NCBI RefSeq assembly: GCF_040363165.1 | Contig: NZ_BSRG01000001.1 | Coordinates: forward strand, 62,001 to 126,000 | Reading direction: 5' to 3' | Origin: Thermus sp. LT1-2-5 | GTDB lineage: Bacteria; Deinococcota; Deinococci; Deinococcales; Thermaceae | DNA length: 64,000 nt | In this document: in pieces, positions 16,148-23,785 of the stretch | Layout of the letters: each line of letters begins with the position of its first letter | Numbering within the stretch: position 1 is the stretch's first letter | The notes under the pieces: model-generated | Databases searched by the model: none | Told to the model about the DNA's origin: nothing | Seen by the model: only the letters and a program-made list of their open reading frames with translations | Position numbers and translations under genes: made by a program

Positions 16148-16795
16148 ATGCGCCTCCGCCAGCGTTTCCTCACGGGGCTCATCACCCTTCTGCCCCTCCT
16201 CGTCACCCTCTACTTCTTGGGCTGGGTCTACACCTACTCTGGCGGGTACATCCAGGGGTTTTTGCAGCTTTTGAACCTGGAGGTGCCCCGGGCCTACCAA
16301 CCCCTCCTTCCCTTTGTGGGTCTCCTGCTGGCTGCCCTGTTCATCTACCTGGTGGGCACCCTGGCGGAAAACTACCTGGGCCGCAGGCTCATCCACTCCC
16401 TGGAGCGCTCCCTGCTCCTCTTGCCCCTGGTGCGGGACATCTACAAGGCGGTGCAGCAGATCGCCCATACCCTCTTCGGGCAGAAGGAGGTGAAGTTTAG
16501 CCGGGCGGCGGTGATCGAGTACCCTAGGCGGGGCCTATACACCCTCTGCTTCGTGGTCCAGCCCGTGGGAAGCCGCCTGCCGCCCTTGCCCGAGGGCTAC
16601 ACCGCCGTTTTGGTGCCCACCAGCCCCGTCCCCGCCAGCGGCATGGTGATCCTGGTGCCCACGGAGGAGGTGATCCCCCTGGAGATCAGCGTGGAAGACG
16701 CCCTGAAGTACGTGGTTTCCGCCGGCTTCCTCCTGCCGGAGAAACCTTCAGGCCCCTTAACCTCCCTCCCACAAAGGGCGGAGCCATCCCCCTAA
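16148..16795 (+). CDS. DUF502-family inner membrane protein
   Basis: 215 residues. Two membrane helices (LITLLPLLVTLYFLGWVY at about 10-27 and LLPFVGLLLAALFIYLVGTLA at about 55-76) precede the DUF502 core: VRDIYKAVQQIAHTLF, then VIEYPRRGLYTLCFV, VLVPTSPVPASGMVILVP and a helix LEISVEDALKYVVSAG. These phrases define the family, which occurs widely in bacteria and plants and has no established biochemical role. It is the first gene of a run through a small secreted protein and a two-component system, each of which may also have its own start signal. Confidence 0.85.
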   Translation: MRLRQRFLTGLITLLPLLVTLYFLGWVYTYSGGYIQGFLQLLNLEVPRAYQPLLPFVGLLLAALFIYLVGTLAENYLGRRLIHSLERSLLLLPLVRDIYKAVQQIAHTLFGQKEVKFSRAAVIEYPRRGLYTLCFVVQPVGSRLPPLPEGYTAVLVPTSPVPASGMVILVPTEEVIPLEISVEDALKYVVSAGFLLPEKPSGPLTSLPQRAEPSP

Positions 16796-16798
16796 AAT
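16793..16798 (+). promoter_or_regulatory. -10 element TAAAAT built on the upstream stop codon
   Basis: The TAA stop of the DUF502 gene (16793-16795) is the first half of TAAAAT, which is followed by 8 bases and the ATG at 16807. Confidence 0.5.
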
Positions 16799-16806
16799 GG
16801 GGAAAG

Positions 16807-17166
16807 ATGCGCCTTTGGGCTTTTCTCCTCCTTCTCGGCGCGGCTTTGGCCGCCTTGCCCCCCCTTCTGGGCCCCGCTTTGCCCCCGGGGACGGAGCTTA
16901 GGCTCCTTTCCCAGGACTTGCGGACCCTTCATGGGGCCTGGCGGGTGGAGGGCAAGCGCCTCCTTTCCCTTTCCACCCCCGTGCCCCCCAGGCCCGGGCA
17001 GGAGGTGCAACTCCTCCTCGCCCTTCCCGGGGAAAGGCCCAGGGCCCTTTCCGGCGTGGCGGAACGGGGGGATGTCCTTCTCCTTTGGGAAAGGGAGCGG
17101 GTGAGCCTCCTCAAGCTCCTCAAGGAGGTCTACGGCCTCACCCCCCCGGAAAGGCTTTGGCCATGA
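16807..17166 (+). CDS. Small secreted protein upstream of a two-component system
   Basis: 119 residues of unknown family. It has a signal peptide (LWAFLLLLGAALAALPP) followed by a short beta-rich domain (WRVEGKRLLSLSTPVPP, EVQLLLALPGERPRALSG, DVLLLWERERVSLLKLL). Its stop overlaps the response regulator ATG as ATGA, so translation of the two is coupled. This position would fit an extracytoplasmic accessory or sensor partner for the downstream kinase, but that is inference from context only. Confidence 0.65.
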   Translation: MRLWAFLLLLGAALAALPPLLGPALPPGTELRLLSQDLRTLHGAWRVEGKRLLSLSTPVPPRPGQEVQLLLALPGERPRALSGVAERGDVLLLWERERVSLLKLLKEVYGLTPPERLWP

Positions 17167-17846
17167 AGCGCATCCTTCTCATCGAGGACGACCCCGAGGT
17201 GGCCCGGTTGGTGGAGCTGGAGCTGAAGGAAGCGGGCTTCCAGGTGGAGTGGGCCAAAAACGGCATGGAGGGCCTCATGCGCCACCGGGAGAAAAAGCCC
17301 GATTTGGTGGTGCTAGACCTGGGCTTGCCCGATCTGGACGGGGCGGAGGTGGCCCGGCGCATCCGGGCCACGGACGACACCCCCATCCTGGTCCTCACCG
17401 CTCAAGACGCCGTGGAGCGGAAGGTGGGCCTGCTTTCCGAGGGGGCGGACGATTACCTGGTGAAGCCCTTTCACCCCGCCGAGCTTTTGGCCCGCATCCA
17501 GGTGCAGCTACGGCACAAGGGGGGAAGCGAGGTCCTGGCGGTGGGAAAGCTGGAGCTTTACCCTAAGCGGCGCCAGGTCTTCTTCGGGGAAACCGAGGTG
17601 CGGCTTTCCCCCAAGGAGTTTGACCTCCTCCACCTCCTCATGGGCCGCCCCGGGAGGGTCTTCCCCCGGGAGGAGATTGAGGAGAAGATCTGGGGCCGCC
17701 CCTTGGGCCGCGACTCCAACGTGCTGGACGTGCACGTGGCCAACCTGCGGGCCAAGCTAAGGGAGGTAGGGGCCTACGGCTACCTGCGCACGGTGCGGGG
17801 CCTGGGCTACGCCGTGCGCCCGGGCAAAGGGGAAGAGGACGCCTAG
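17163..17846 (+). CDS. OmpR-family response regulator
   Basis: 227 residues from the ATG at 17163. The receiver domain has the acidic pair IEDD, phospho-accepting Asp52 (VVLDLGLPDLDG), the switch Thr79 (LVLTAQD) and Lys101 (LVKPF). The C-terminal winged helix is OmpR/PhoB-type (VRLSPKEFDLLHLLMGRPGRV, DSNVLDVHVANLRAKL, LRTVRGLGYAV). It is 6 bases upstream of its kinase and coupled to the small secreted protein. Target genes cannot be told from sequence. Confidence 0.95.
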   Translation: MKRILLIEDDPEVARLVELELKEAGFQVEWAKNGMEGLMRHREKKPDLVVLDLGLPDLDGAEVARRIRATDDTPILVLTAQDAVERKVGLLSEGADDYLVKPFHPAELLARIQVQLRHKGGSEVLAVGKLELYPKRRQVFFGETEVRLSPKEFDLLHLLMGRPGRVFPREEIEEKIWGRPLGRDSNVLDVHVANLRAKLREVGAYGYLRTVRGLGYAVRPGKGEEDA

Positions 17847-17852
17847 CGCCTC

Positions 17853-19112
17853 ATGCCGCTCCTTTCCTTCCGCCTGCGCCTTTTCCTTTCCTTTGGCCTC
17901 CTTTGGCTCCTCTTCCTGGTGGGGGCCCTCTACCTGGCGGGCCGGGGGGTGGAGCGGGCCCTAAGGGGCCACCTCGAGGCCACCCTCCTCCAGGACGCCC
18001 GCAGGGCGGCGGAGGCCTACCGCAAGGGCCAGGCGGGGAGCCTCATCGCCACGGGGGGTGTGTACCTCCACCTCTATGCGGAAGACGGGGAGGCCCTCCT
18101 CCTCACCCGGCCTGAGCACCGCCTGCCCCAAGAAGCGCTCCAAACGGCGGGGGAAACCCCGCGGGTGGCCTTCCAAAAGGGGTTCGTCGCCGCCTGGGTG
18201 CGCACGCCCCTGGGCGTCCTCGCCCTCACTCAGGACACCGCCCCCATTGACCTAACCTTGGCCGCCCTGCGGCGGGCCCTGGTGGAGGCCTTTTTCCTCC
18301 TCTTCCCCTTAGGGCTTGGCCTGGTCTACCTCACCGCCCGCCTGGCCACCCGTCCCCTGGAAGCGGCCGCCCGGGAAATCGCCCAAAGAAACCCCGAGCG
18401 CCTGGACCCCGTGCCCCTCACCCTCCCGCAGGACGAGTTCGGCCGCATGGTGGAGGCGGTGAACGCCCTCCTAAAAGCCCTAAAGGAGGCCAAGGAAGAG
18501 GAGCGGGCCTTCCTGGCTGAGGCGAGCCACGAGCTCCGCACCCCCCTCACGGTGCTCCTGGGGCACTTAGACCGCCTGGCGCGAAACCCTTTGGACGGAG
18601 AAGCCCTGGCCACCGCCAGGGCCACGGCGGAAAGGATGCGGCGCCTGGTGGAGGACCTTCTCGCCTTGGCCCGGGGCGAGATGGGCTTTAGCCTCAACCC
18701 CCACATCGTGGACCTGAAGGCCTTGGCCCAAGAGGCGGCCAGGGAGTACGGGGTGGCCCTCGAGGGGGAAGAGGCCGAGGTCCTGGGGGACCCTGATCGG
18801 CTTTTGCAGATGCTCCGCAACCTCCTGGCCAATGCGGTACGGGCCGCGGGGAAGGAAGGGGTAAGGGTCCGCCTTCGGCGGGAAGGGGACCTGGCGCTTT
18901 TGGAGGTGGAAGACGCTGGTCCCGGCATCCCCGAGGCCCTTCTGCCCCACCTCTTCCGCCGCTTCGCCCGGGGACCCGGGGGGGGCACGGGGCTCGGCCT
19001 GGCCATCGCCCAGGCCATCGCCCAGGCCCACGGGGGGGAGATCGCCGTGGAAAGCCGCCCCGGGCGCACGGTTTTCCGGGTGCGCCTTCCCCTGTTGGAG
19101 GCGGAGGGGTAG
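17853..19112 (+). CDS. Sensor histidine kinase paired with the OmpR-type regulator
   Basis: 419 residues. Two membrane helices (about 10-30 and 145-165) flank a periplasmic domain of about 110 residues (ARRAAEAYRKGQ to LALTQDTAPIDL). HAMP (ATRPLEAAAREIAQRNPERL), HisKA with phospho-accepting His226 (EASHELRTPLTVLL), N-box (MLRNLLANAVRAAG), G1 (EDAGPGIPE) and G2 (GGGTGLGLAIAQAIAQAHGG) are intact. It should phosphorylate the adjacent OmpR-type regulator. The stimulus is unknown; no neighbouring transporter hints at it. Confidence 0.95.
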   Translation: MPLLSFRLRLFLSFGLLWLLFLVGALYLAGRGVERALRGHLEATLLQDARRAAEAYRKGQAGSLIATGGVYLHLYAEDGEALLLTRPEHRLPQEALQTAGETPRVAFQKGFVAAWVRTPLGVLALTQDTAPIDLTLAALRRALVEAFFLLFPLGLGLVYLTARLATRPLEAAAREIAQRNPERLDPVPLTLPQDEFGRMVEAVNALLKALKEAKEEERAFLAEASHELRTPLTVLLGHLDRLARNPLDGEALATARATAERMRRLVEDLLALARGEMGFSLNPHIVDLKALAQEAAREYGVALEGEEAEVLGDPDRLLQMLRNLLANAVRAAGKEGVRVRLRREGDLALLEVEDAGPGIPEALLPHLFRRFARGPGGGTGLGLAIAQAIAQAHGGEIAVESRPGRTVFRVRLPLLEAEG

Positions 19113-19121
19113 CCCTTGGGG

Positions 19122-19127
19122 TAAAGT
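19122..19127 (+). promoter_or_regulatory. -10 element TAAAGT for sufU (leaderless)
   Basis: TAAAGT, then 7 bases, then the sufU ATG at 19135, with no Shine-Dalgarno sequence. Confidence 0.5.
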
Positions 19128-19134
19128 AAGGGCA

Positions 19135-19551
19135 ATGGGCGTCCTGGATGAGCTTTATCGGGAAACCATCTTAAAGCACTACCAAAACCCCAAGAACTTC
19201 GGGGTCCTGGCCCAGGCCACCAAGCGGGCCGGGGGGATGAACCCCTCCTGCGGGGACCAGGTGGAGGTGATGGTCCTCCTGGAAGGGGACACCATCGCCG
19301 ACATCCGCTTCCAGGGCCAGGGGTGCGCCATCAGCACCGCTAGCGCCTCCATGATGACCGAGGCGGTGAAGGGGAAGAAGGTGGCGGAGGCCCTGGACCT
19401 CTCCCGCAAGTTCCAGGCCATGGTGGTGGAGGGCGCCCCCCCTGACCCCGCCCTGGGGGACCTCCTGGCCCTCCAAGGGGTGGCCAAGCTCCCGGCCCGG
19501 GTCAAGTGCGCCACCCTGGCCTGGCACGCCCTGGAGGAGGCCCTGCGGTGA
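19135..19551 (+). CDS. sufU: SufU-type iron-sulfur cluster assembly protein
   Basis: 138 residues. The three cluster/zinc cysteines are Cys39 (MNPSCGDQV, with Asp41), Cys64 (GQGCAISTASASMM) and Cys125 (RVKCATLAW), separated by the insertion that distinguishes SufU from IscU. N-terminal LYRETILKHYQNPKNFG is typical. SufU is a zinc protein that relays sulfur from the SufS cysteine desulfurase, or acts as a scaffold, for Fe-S assembly. No sufBCDS genes are next to it; a 68-residue protein gene overlaps its stop. Confidence 0.93.
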   Translation: MGVLDELYRETILKHYQNPKNFGVLAQATKRAGGMNPSCGDQVEVMVLLEGDTIADIRFQGQGCAISTASASMMTEAVKGKKVAEALDLSRKFQAMVVEGAPPDPALGDLLALQGVAKLPARVKCATLAWHALEEALR

Positions 19552-19754
19552 GGCGCTACCCCGCCCACAAGGTAACCCCCCTCCTCCTCCGCCACCCCGA
19601 CCTCATGGAGGCCTGGAAGGAGGCGGCCCGGGAGGGGCGGCTTAGGGCGGAAACCCGGGGCAAGGAAAACTTCGTGGTGGTGGAGGACTCTGCCCTCGAG
19701 GCCCGCCTCAAGGCCTTGGGGCTAGAGGGGGAGCCGGTGGAGGCTTCGGGATAA
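19548..19754 (+). CDS. 68-residue protein translationally coupled to sufU
   Basis: Starts at a GTG that overlaps the sufU stop (GTGA), giving RRYPAHKVTPLLLRHPDLMEAW and so on. It is a small soluble, mostly helical, charge-rich protein (WKEAAREGRLRAETRGKENFVVVEDSALEARLKALG) without cysteines or membrane segments. I do not recognise a family. Its tight coupling to sufU suggests a role in Fe-S assembly, but that is inference. Its TAA stop forms the start of a -10 element for the next gene. Confidence 0.65.
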   Translation: MRRYPAHKVTPLLLRHPDLMEAWKEAAREGRLRAETRGKENFVVVEDSALEARLKALGLEGEPVEASG

Positions 19755-19757
19755 GCT
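19752..19757 (+). promoter_or_regulatory. -10 element TAAGCT built on the upstream stop codon
   Basis: The TAA stop at 19752-19754 begins TAAGCT, followed by 7 bases and the hydrolase ATG at 19765. Confidence 0.5.
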
Positions 19758-19764
19758 AGAGGCC

Positions 19765-20475
19765 ATGAGGGGCCTGGTCTTCCTCCACGCCTTTCCCTAC
19801 AACCCCGGGATGTGGGAAGGGGAGCTTCGCCACTTCCGGGGCCGCCTTCCCGTCCTCGCCCCCCACTACCTGGGCCTAAGCCTGCCCCAGGCGGCGGAAA
19901 AGGTCCTCAAGGAGATGGACGAGGCGGGGATGGAGGAGGCGGTCTTCGTGGGGCTTTCCATGGGGGGCTACCTCATCTTTGAGCTTTGGCGCAAGGCCCC
20001 CGAGCGCTTTTTGGGCTTCGTCCTGGCGGACACCCGTGCGGGGCCGGACACGGAGGAGGCCAAGCGGAACCGCTACGCCCTGCGGGAGCGGGTGCTCCGG
20101 GAGGGGGTGGGTTTCCTGCCCGAGGCCCTTTTGCCGGGGCACCTGGGCCGCACCACCCAGGCGGAAAAGCCCGAGGTGGTGGCGCGGGCCAAGGAGCTCA
20201 TCCTCCAGGCCAGCCCCGAGGCGGTGGCGGAAAGCCTAAGGGCCTTGGCCGAGCGCCCCGACTCCACCCCCCTCCTCCCCGGGATGCGCCGCCCCGCCTT
20301 GGTCCTGGTGGGGGAGGAGGACACCCTCACCCCCCCAGAGGAGGCCAAGCGCCTGGCGAGGAACCTCCCCGAGGCCCGGGCCCTCATCCTGCCGGAGGCG
20401 GGGCACCTGGCCAACCTGGAAAACCCCAAGGCCTTTCGCACGGCGCTTTTGGGCTTCCTAGCGGAAACCTTTTAG
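19765..20475 (+). CDS. Alpha/beta-fold hydrolase
   Basis: 236 residues. HAFPYNPGMW (oxyanion-hole HG-like motif), nucleophile elbow GLSMGGYLIF (Ser at about residue 67), acid residue in LVLVGEEDTLTPPEEA and the catalytic His in LPEAGHLANLENP complete the triad. A cap of helices lies between. This pattern is shared by many carboxylesterases and C-C hydrolases; the substrate cannot be named. The stop shares TTAG with the convergent gpsA gene. Confidence 0.85.
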   Translation: MRGLVFLHAFPYNPGMWEGELRHFRGRLPVLAPHYLGLSLPQAAEKVLKEMDEAGMEEAVFVGLSMGGYLIFELWRKAPERFLGFVLADTRAGPDTEEAKRNRYALRERVLREGVGFLPEALLPGHLGRTTQAEKPEVVARAKELILQASPEAVAESLRALAERPDSTPLLPGMRRPALVLVGEEDTLTPPEEAKRLARNLPEARALILPEAGHLANLENPKAFRTALLGFLAETF

Positions 20476-21440
20476 CCCTCCGCCTTGGGCTCCCGCCCCA
20501 TGAGGGCATGAAGGGCCTTTAGGGGGTCTAGCCCCTCGTAGGCCACCCGGTAGACCGCCTCGGCGATGGGAAGCTCCACCCCCGCTTCCCGCCGCCAGGC
20601 CATAAGGGCCTTCACCGCATAAAGCCCCTCCACCACTCCCCGGTCCTCGAGGCGCTCCAAGGCCTCCCCCCGCACCAGCCTCTCCCCCGCCCCCCGGTTG
20701 CGGGAGTGCAGGCTGTAGGCGGTGGCGAGGAGATCGCCCAGGCCAGCGAGCCCGTAAAAGGTGGCCTCCTCCCCCCCTTGGGCGGTGCCGAAGCGCACCA
20801 TCTCCCGAAGGCCCCGGGTGAGGAGGGCGGCCTTGGCGTTGTCCCCCAGCCTAAGCCCGTCCACCATCCCCGCCGCCAGGGCCAGGACGTTCTTGAGCCC
20901 CCCGCCCAGCTCCACCCCCCGGAGGTCGGGGCTGGTGTAGACGCGAAAGGTGGGGCTATGGAAGACCTCCTGCGCCCGCTGGGCCAGGGCCTCGGGGCCC
21001 GCCGCCACGCTGGCCGTGGGCAGGAAGCGGGCCACCTCCTCCGCGTGGTTGGGCCCGGAAAGGGCGGCCACGGGCCGGCCCGTGAGGGCGGCCACCACCT
21101 GGCTCGGGGTGAGGAGCGCCCCTTCCCGGAAGAAGAGCCCCTTGGTGGCGGAAAGGTACCAGGGGGCCCGGGGAAGGTCCTTGAGGGTGTCGAGGGCCTT
21201 AGAGGGAAGCGCCACCACGGCGAACTCCGCCCCCCCAAGCGCCTCCTCCGGGTCGTGGGTGGGGTAGAGGTAGGCGGGAAGAGCCACCCCGGGGAGGTGG
21301 TCCTTGTTCTCCCTCTGCGCCCTTAAGGCCTCGGCGTGCTCCTGCCTGCGGCAAAGGAGCGCCGTGGGGATGCCCTTGCTGGCCAAGAGGACGCCCAAGG
21401 CCGTGCCCCAGGCCCCCGCGCCCAGAATGGCCACCTTCAT
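20472..21440 (-). CDS. gpsA: Glycerol-3-phosphate dehydrogenase [NAD(P)+]
   Basis: 322 residues from the ATG at 21440, which overlaps the stop of the upstream gene as ATGA; the 7 extra in-frame codons upstream lack support. It has the N-terminal dinucleotide motif ILGAGAWGTALG, LSGPNHAEEVARFLPT (G3P binding), the catalytic-lysine helix GVELGGGLKNVLALAAGMVDGL and LGDNAKAALLTRGLREM. It reduces dihydroxyacetone phosphate to sn-glycerol-3-phosphate for membrane lipid synthesis. Confidence 0.95.
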   Translation of the reverse strand: MKVAILGAGAWGTALGVLLASKGIPTALLCRRQEHAEALRAQRENKDHLPGVALPAYLYPTHDPEEALGGAEFAVVALPSKALDTLKDLPRAPWYLSATKGLFFREGALLTPSQVVAALTGRPVAALSGPNHAEEVARFLPTASVAAGPEALAQRAQEVFHSPTFRVYTSPDLRGVELGGGLKNVLALAAGMVDGLRLGDNAKAALLTRGLREMVRFGTAQGGEEATFYGLAGLGDLLATAYSLHSRNRGAGERLVRGEALERLEDRGVVEGLYAVKALMAWRREAGVELPIAEAVYRVAYEGLDPLKALHALMGREPKAEG

Positions 21441-22435
21441 AGGAGCGCCTTCACCTCCCAAGCCTCGTACCAGGCGGCGAGGAGCAGGAAGAAAGCCCCA
21501 AGGTAAAAGCTAAGGAAAAGCGCCCGCAAGCCCTTCCGATACCCTTCCCCCCGGGCCGTCTGGGCCAGGAGGGCAAGCCCGCCGAAGGTCACCAGAATAT
21601 AGGCCTGGAGCTCCAAAAGGAGCGTGGGCAGGTGCAGGAGAAAGGTGGGCCCAAGGACGGCCGGGGACAGGGCGAAGCCGAAGGCGAAGTAGCGGAGGGC
21701 GTTTAGGAGCAAAACGGGCAGGCCGAGGAACAGGGCGGGGATGAGCCCGGTGAGGAAAAGGCCCTGGCTGAAGTTCCAGTGGAAGATGACCCCGGCGAGG
21801 ACGAGGACCCCTTTCCCCACCGCCTCCCCTAGGCCGATGGCCTCGAGGGCTCCCCCAAAAAGGGCCTGCACCGCCCGGGCCAGCTCGGGCATGCCATAAG
21901 CCAGGAGGCTTCCCAGGGCGAAAAGGCCGTAGAGGAAAAGATTGGTGAAGAGGTAAAGCCCCCTTTGCGCCCGGATAAGGGCCCAGGCTTCCCAAAACCA
22001 GGCCCGGAAGGGGGAGGGTTGGAGGAGGAGAACCCCCCAAAAGAGGCTCAAGAGCAAAAACCCCCACCCCGCCGCCGGGGTGAGCAGGTAGGGGGGCAAG
22101 GCCAGGCCCTGGGGGCGGAAAAAGACCCGGCGCACCTCGCCTTCCTCCAGGACCACCACTACCTCCCCCACCTCCTCCCCAAGGGCAGCGGGGAACAGGA
22201 CCTGGTTCCCCTCCACCTTGGGGCTTTCCAGGTTCACGGAAAGCCCCTTAGGGGGCGGGGGGAAGAGGGCGTAGCGCTCCAGGAGCCTGGCCGCTTCCTC
22301 AGGCGGGGCGCGGAGGACCTCCTCCAGCCTGGGGGAAAGCTTCCCCTCGAGCCACAAGGCCACCGCCTCCTGGGCCGCCTGGGGCCGGGCCAGGGCGAAG
22401 GAGAGGGCAAGGGCGAGGGCCAAGGGCCAGCGCAC
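21437..22435 (-). CDS. SpoIIM-like integral membrane protein
   Basis: 332 residues from a GTG directly behind pyrE. A signal peptide (LALALALSFALARP) and a soluble part of about 95 residues precede five to six hydrophobic segments. The segment NFSQGLFLTGLIPALFLGLP with RYFAFGFALSP resembles the stage II sporulation protein M family (DUF95), found in many non-sporulating bacteria with unclear function. The extra soluble N-terminal part is not typical of SpoIIM. It is co-oriented with pyrF-pyrE upstream and gpsA downstream, with overlaps, so it is in that operon. Confidence 0.6.
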   Translation of the reverse strand: MRWPLALALALSFALARPQAAQEAVALWLEGKLSPRLEEVLRAPPEEAARLLERYALFPPPPKGLSVNLESPKVEGNQVLFPAALGEEVGEVVVVLEEGEVRRVFFRPQGLALPPYLLTPAAGWGFLLLSLFWGVLLLQPSPFRAWFWEAWALIRAQRGLYLFTNLFLYGLFALGSLLAYGMPELARAVQALFGGALEAIGLGEAVGKGVLVLAGVIFHWNFSQGLFLTGLIPALFLGLPVLLLNALRYFAFGFALSPAVLGPTFLLHLPTLLLELQAYILVTFGGLALLAQTARGEGYRKGLRALFLSFYLGAFFLLLAAWYEAWEVKALL

Positions 22436-22987
22436 CTAGACCTCCTCCAAGGGAACGCCCTTTTGGCAAAGGGGGCAAGCCTCCGGGGGGTACTGGGGTA
22501 CCTCCAGTCGGGCCAAGGCCCGGAAGGGAACGCCAAAGGTAGCCTGGCCGCCGCTCCGGTCCACGATGGCCCCTACCCCCAGGCACACCGCTCCCCGGGC
22601 CTCCGCCGCCCGGATGGCCCTCCGCACGCTTTCCCCCGTGGTCACCACGTCCTCCACCGCCAGGAAGCGCTCCCCCGGGTTCAGGGTGAGCCCCTTGCGG
22701 ATGGTCATACCCCCTTGCCCGTCCTTCTCGGCGAAAAGGGCCCTGGCCCCCAAGGCCCGCGCCACCACGAAGGAAAGGATCACCCCCCCAAGGGCGGGGC
22801 CAAGGACGAAGTCCACCTTTTCGTCCTCAAAGAGACGGCCCAAGGCCTCCCCCACCGCCTCGGCGTAGAGGGGGTGTTGCAGGAGGGCCGCCGACTGCAG
22901 GAAAAGAGGGGAGTGCATCCCCGAGCGCAGGAGGAAGTGCCCTTCCAAAAGGGCCCCCGTCCTCCGGTACAGGTCCAGGACGTCCAT
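22436..22987 (-). CDS. pyrE: Orotate phosphoribosyltransferase
   Basis: 183 residues. PRPP-binding motif FLAVEDVVTTGESVRRAI, N-terminal LEGHFLLRSGMHSPLFLQ, loop FVLGPALGGVILSFVVA, and catalytic loop AEKDGQGGMTIRKG are all present. A Cys pair near the end (EACPLCQKG) resembles a zinc-like knuckle and is not part of the E. coli enzyme. It makes OMP from orotate and PRPP, the step before PyrF, whose gene lies 5 bases upstream. A TAGAGT 7 bases before the ATG could also give a separate leaderless transcript. Confidence 0.95.
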   Translation of the reverse strand: MDVLDLYRRTGALLEGHFLLRSGMHSPLFLQSAALLQHPLYAEAVGEALGRLFEDEKVDFVLGPALGGVILSFVVARALGARALFAEKDGQGGMTIRKGLTLNPGERFLAVEDVVTTGESVRRAIRAAEARGAVCLGVGAIVDRSGGQATFGVPFRALARLEVPQYPPEACPLCQKGVPLEEV

Positions 22988-22992
22988 CCCCC

Positions 22993-23766
22993 CTACTCTA
23001 CCAAAGCGGCAAGGAGCGCCTCCGCCGCCTTCCTCGCCCCCTCGAGGTCGGGCCGCCCCCCCGGGTAGAAGAGGGCCCGGCTGGCGGCGAGGAGGAGGCC
23101 CCTGCCCTTGAGGGGGCTACCCCCTTGGGCCCCAATCCCCGGGAGGAGGAGGGGAGCGGAAGGGGCCACTTGCCGCACCGCCTTCACCGCCTCGGGGTAG
23201 GTGGCCCCCACCACCATCCCCACCCGGCTCCACGCACCTTCCCGCCAAGCCTCCCCTTCTTGGGCCAAGGCCTCCGCCAGGTGGAGGTAAAGGGGCTTCC
23301 CCGTCACGGGCAGGTCCTGCAGGAAGCCCGAGCCCGGGTTGGAGGTCTTGGCCAAGACGAAGACCGCACCCCCGCTCCGCCCGGCCGCCTGGAAGAAGGG
23401 GGCGAGGGCGTCCAGGCCCAGGTAGGGGTTTGCCGTGAGGGCGCTCCCAGGAAACCGGAGGAGGTAGGCCTCGGCGTAGGCCTCCGCCGTGGAGCCGATA
23501 TCCCCCCGCTTGCCGTCAAAGATCACGGGGAGGCCCATGACCCGGGCGGCGCTGGCCAGTTCGAAGAGGAGGGCCATCCCCTCCGGGCCCAAAGCTTCAA
23601 AGAAGGCCAGCTGAAGCTTCACCGCCGCCAGGCGCTCGGCCAGGGCCTCAAAGAGCGCTAAGGCGTAGCGGCGCAGGTGGATAAGGGGTCTCTTTCCGTG
23701 GAGGTCCGGCCTCGGGTCCACCCCTAGGACCAAGGGGGGGCGTTCTAGGGCCAGGAGAAAGTCCAC
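22993..23766 (-). CDS. pyrF: Orotidine 5'-phosphate decarboxylase (subfamily 2)
   Basis: About 257 residues from the GTG at 23766; a GTG at 23775 is in frame but is overlapped by the TATAGT -10 element. The substrate-phosphate motif [11 protein letters not shown] and the catalytic [20 protein letters not shown] (Asp/Lys/Asp array) identify subfamily 2, typical of Thermus, actinobacteria and myxobacteria. [18 protein letters not shown] and [11 protein letters not shown] form the phosphate site. It decarboxylates OMP to UMP. It opens an operon with pyrE, a SpoIIM-like gene and gpsA. Confidence 0.93.
   Translation of the reverse strand: MDFLLALERPPLVLGVDPRPDLHGKRPLIHLRRYALALFEALAERLAAVKLQLAFFEALGPEGMALLFELASAARVMGLPVIFDGKRGDIGSTAEAYAEAYLLRFPGSALTANPYLGLDALAPFFQAAGRSGGAVFVLAKTSNPGSGFLQDLPVTGKPLYLHLAEALAQEGEAWREGAWSRVGMVVGATYPEAVKAVRQVAPSAPLLLPGIGAQGGSPLKGRGLLLAASRALFYPGGRPDLEGARKAAEALLAALVE
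22995..23000 (-). promoter_or_regulatory. Possible internal -10 element TAGAGT for pyrE (leaderless)
   Basis: Minus-strand TAGAGT, then 7 bases, then the pyrE ATG at 22987. It overlaps the last codons of pyrF. Confidence 0.4.
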
Positions 23767-23773
23767 GCCCTCC

Positions 23774-23779
23774 ACTATA
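23774..23779 (-). promoter_or_regulatory. -10 element TATAGT for the pyrF operon (leaderless)
   Basis: Minus-strand TATAGT, then 7 bases, then GTG at 23766. If this is the promoter, the alternative GTG at 23775 would lie inside the -10 element and could not be translated. Confidence 0.5.
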
Positions 23780-23785
23780 CCGGCC

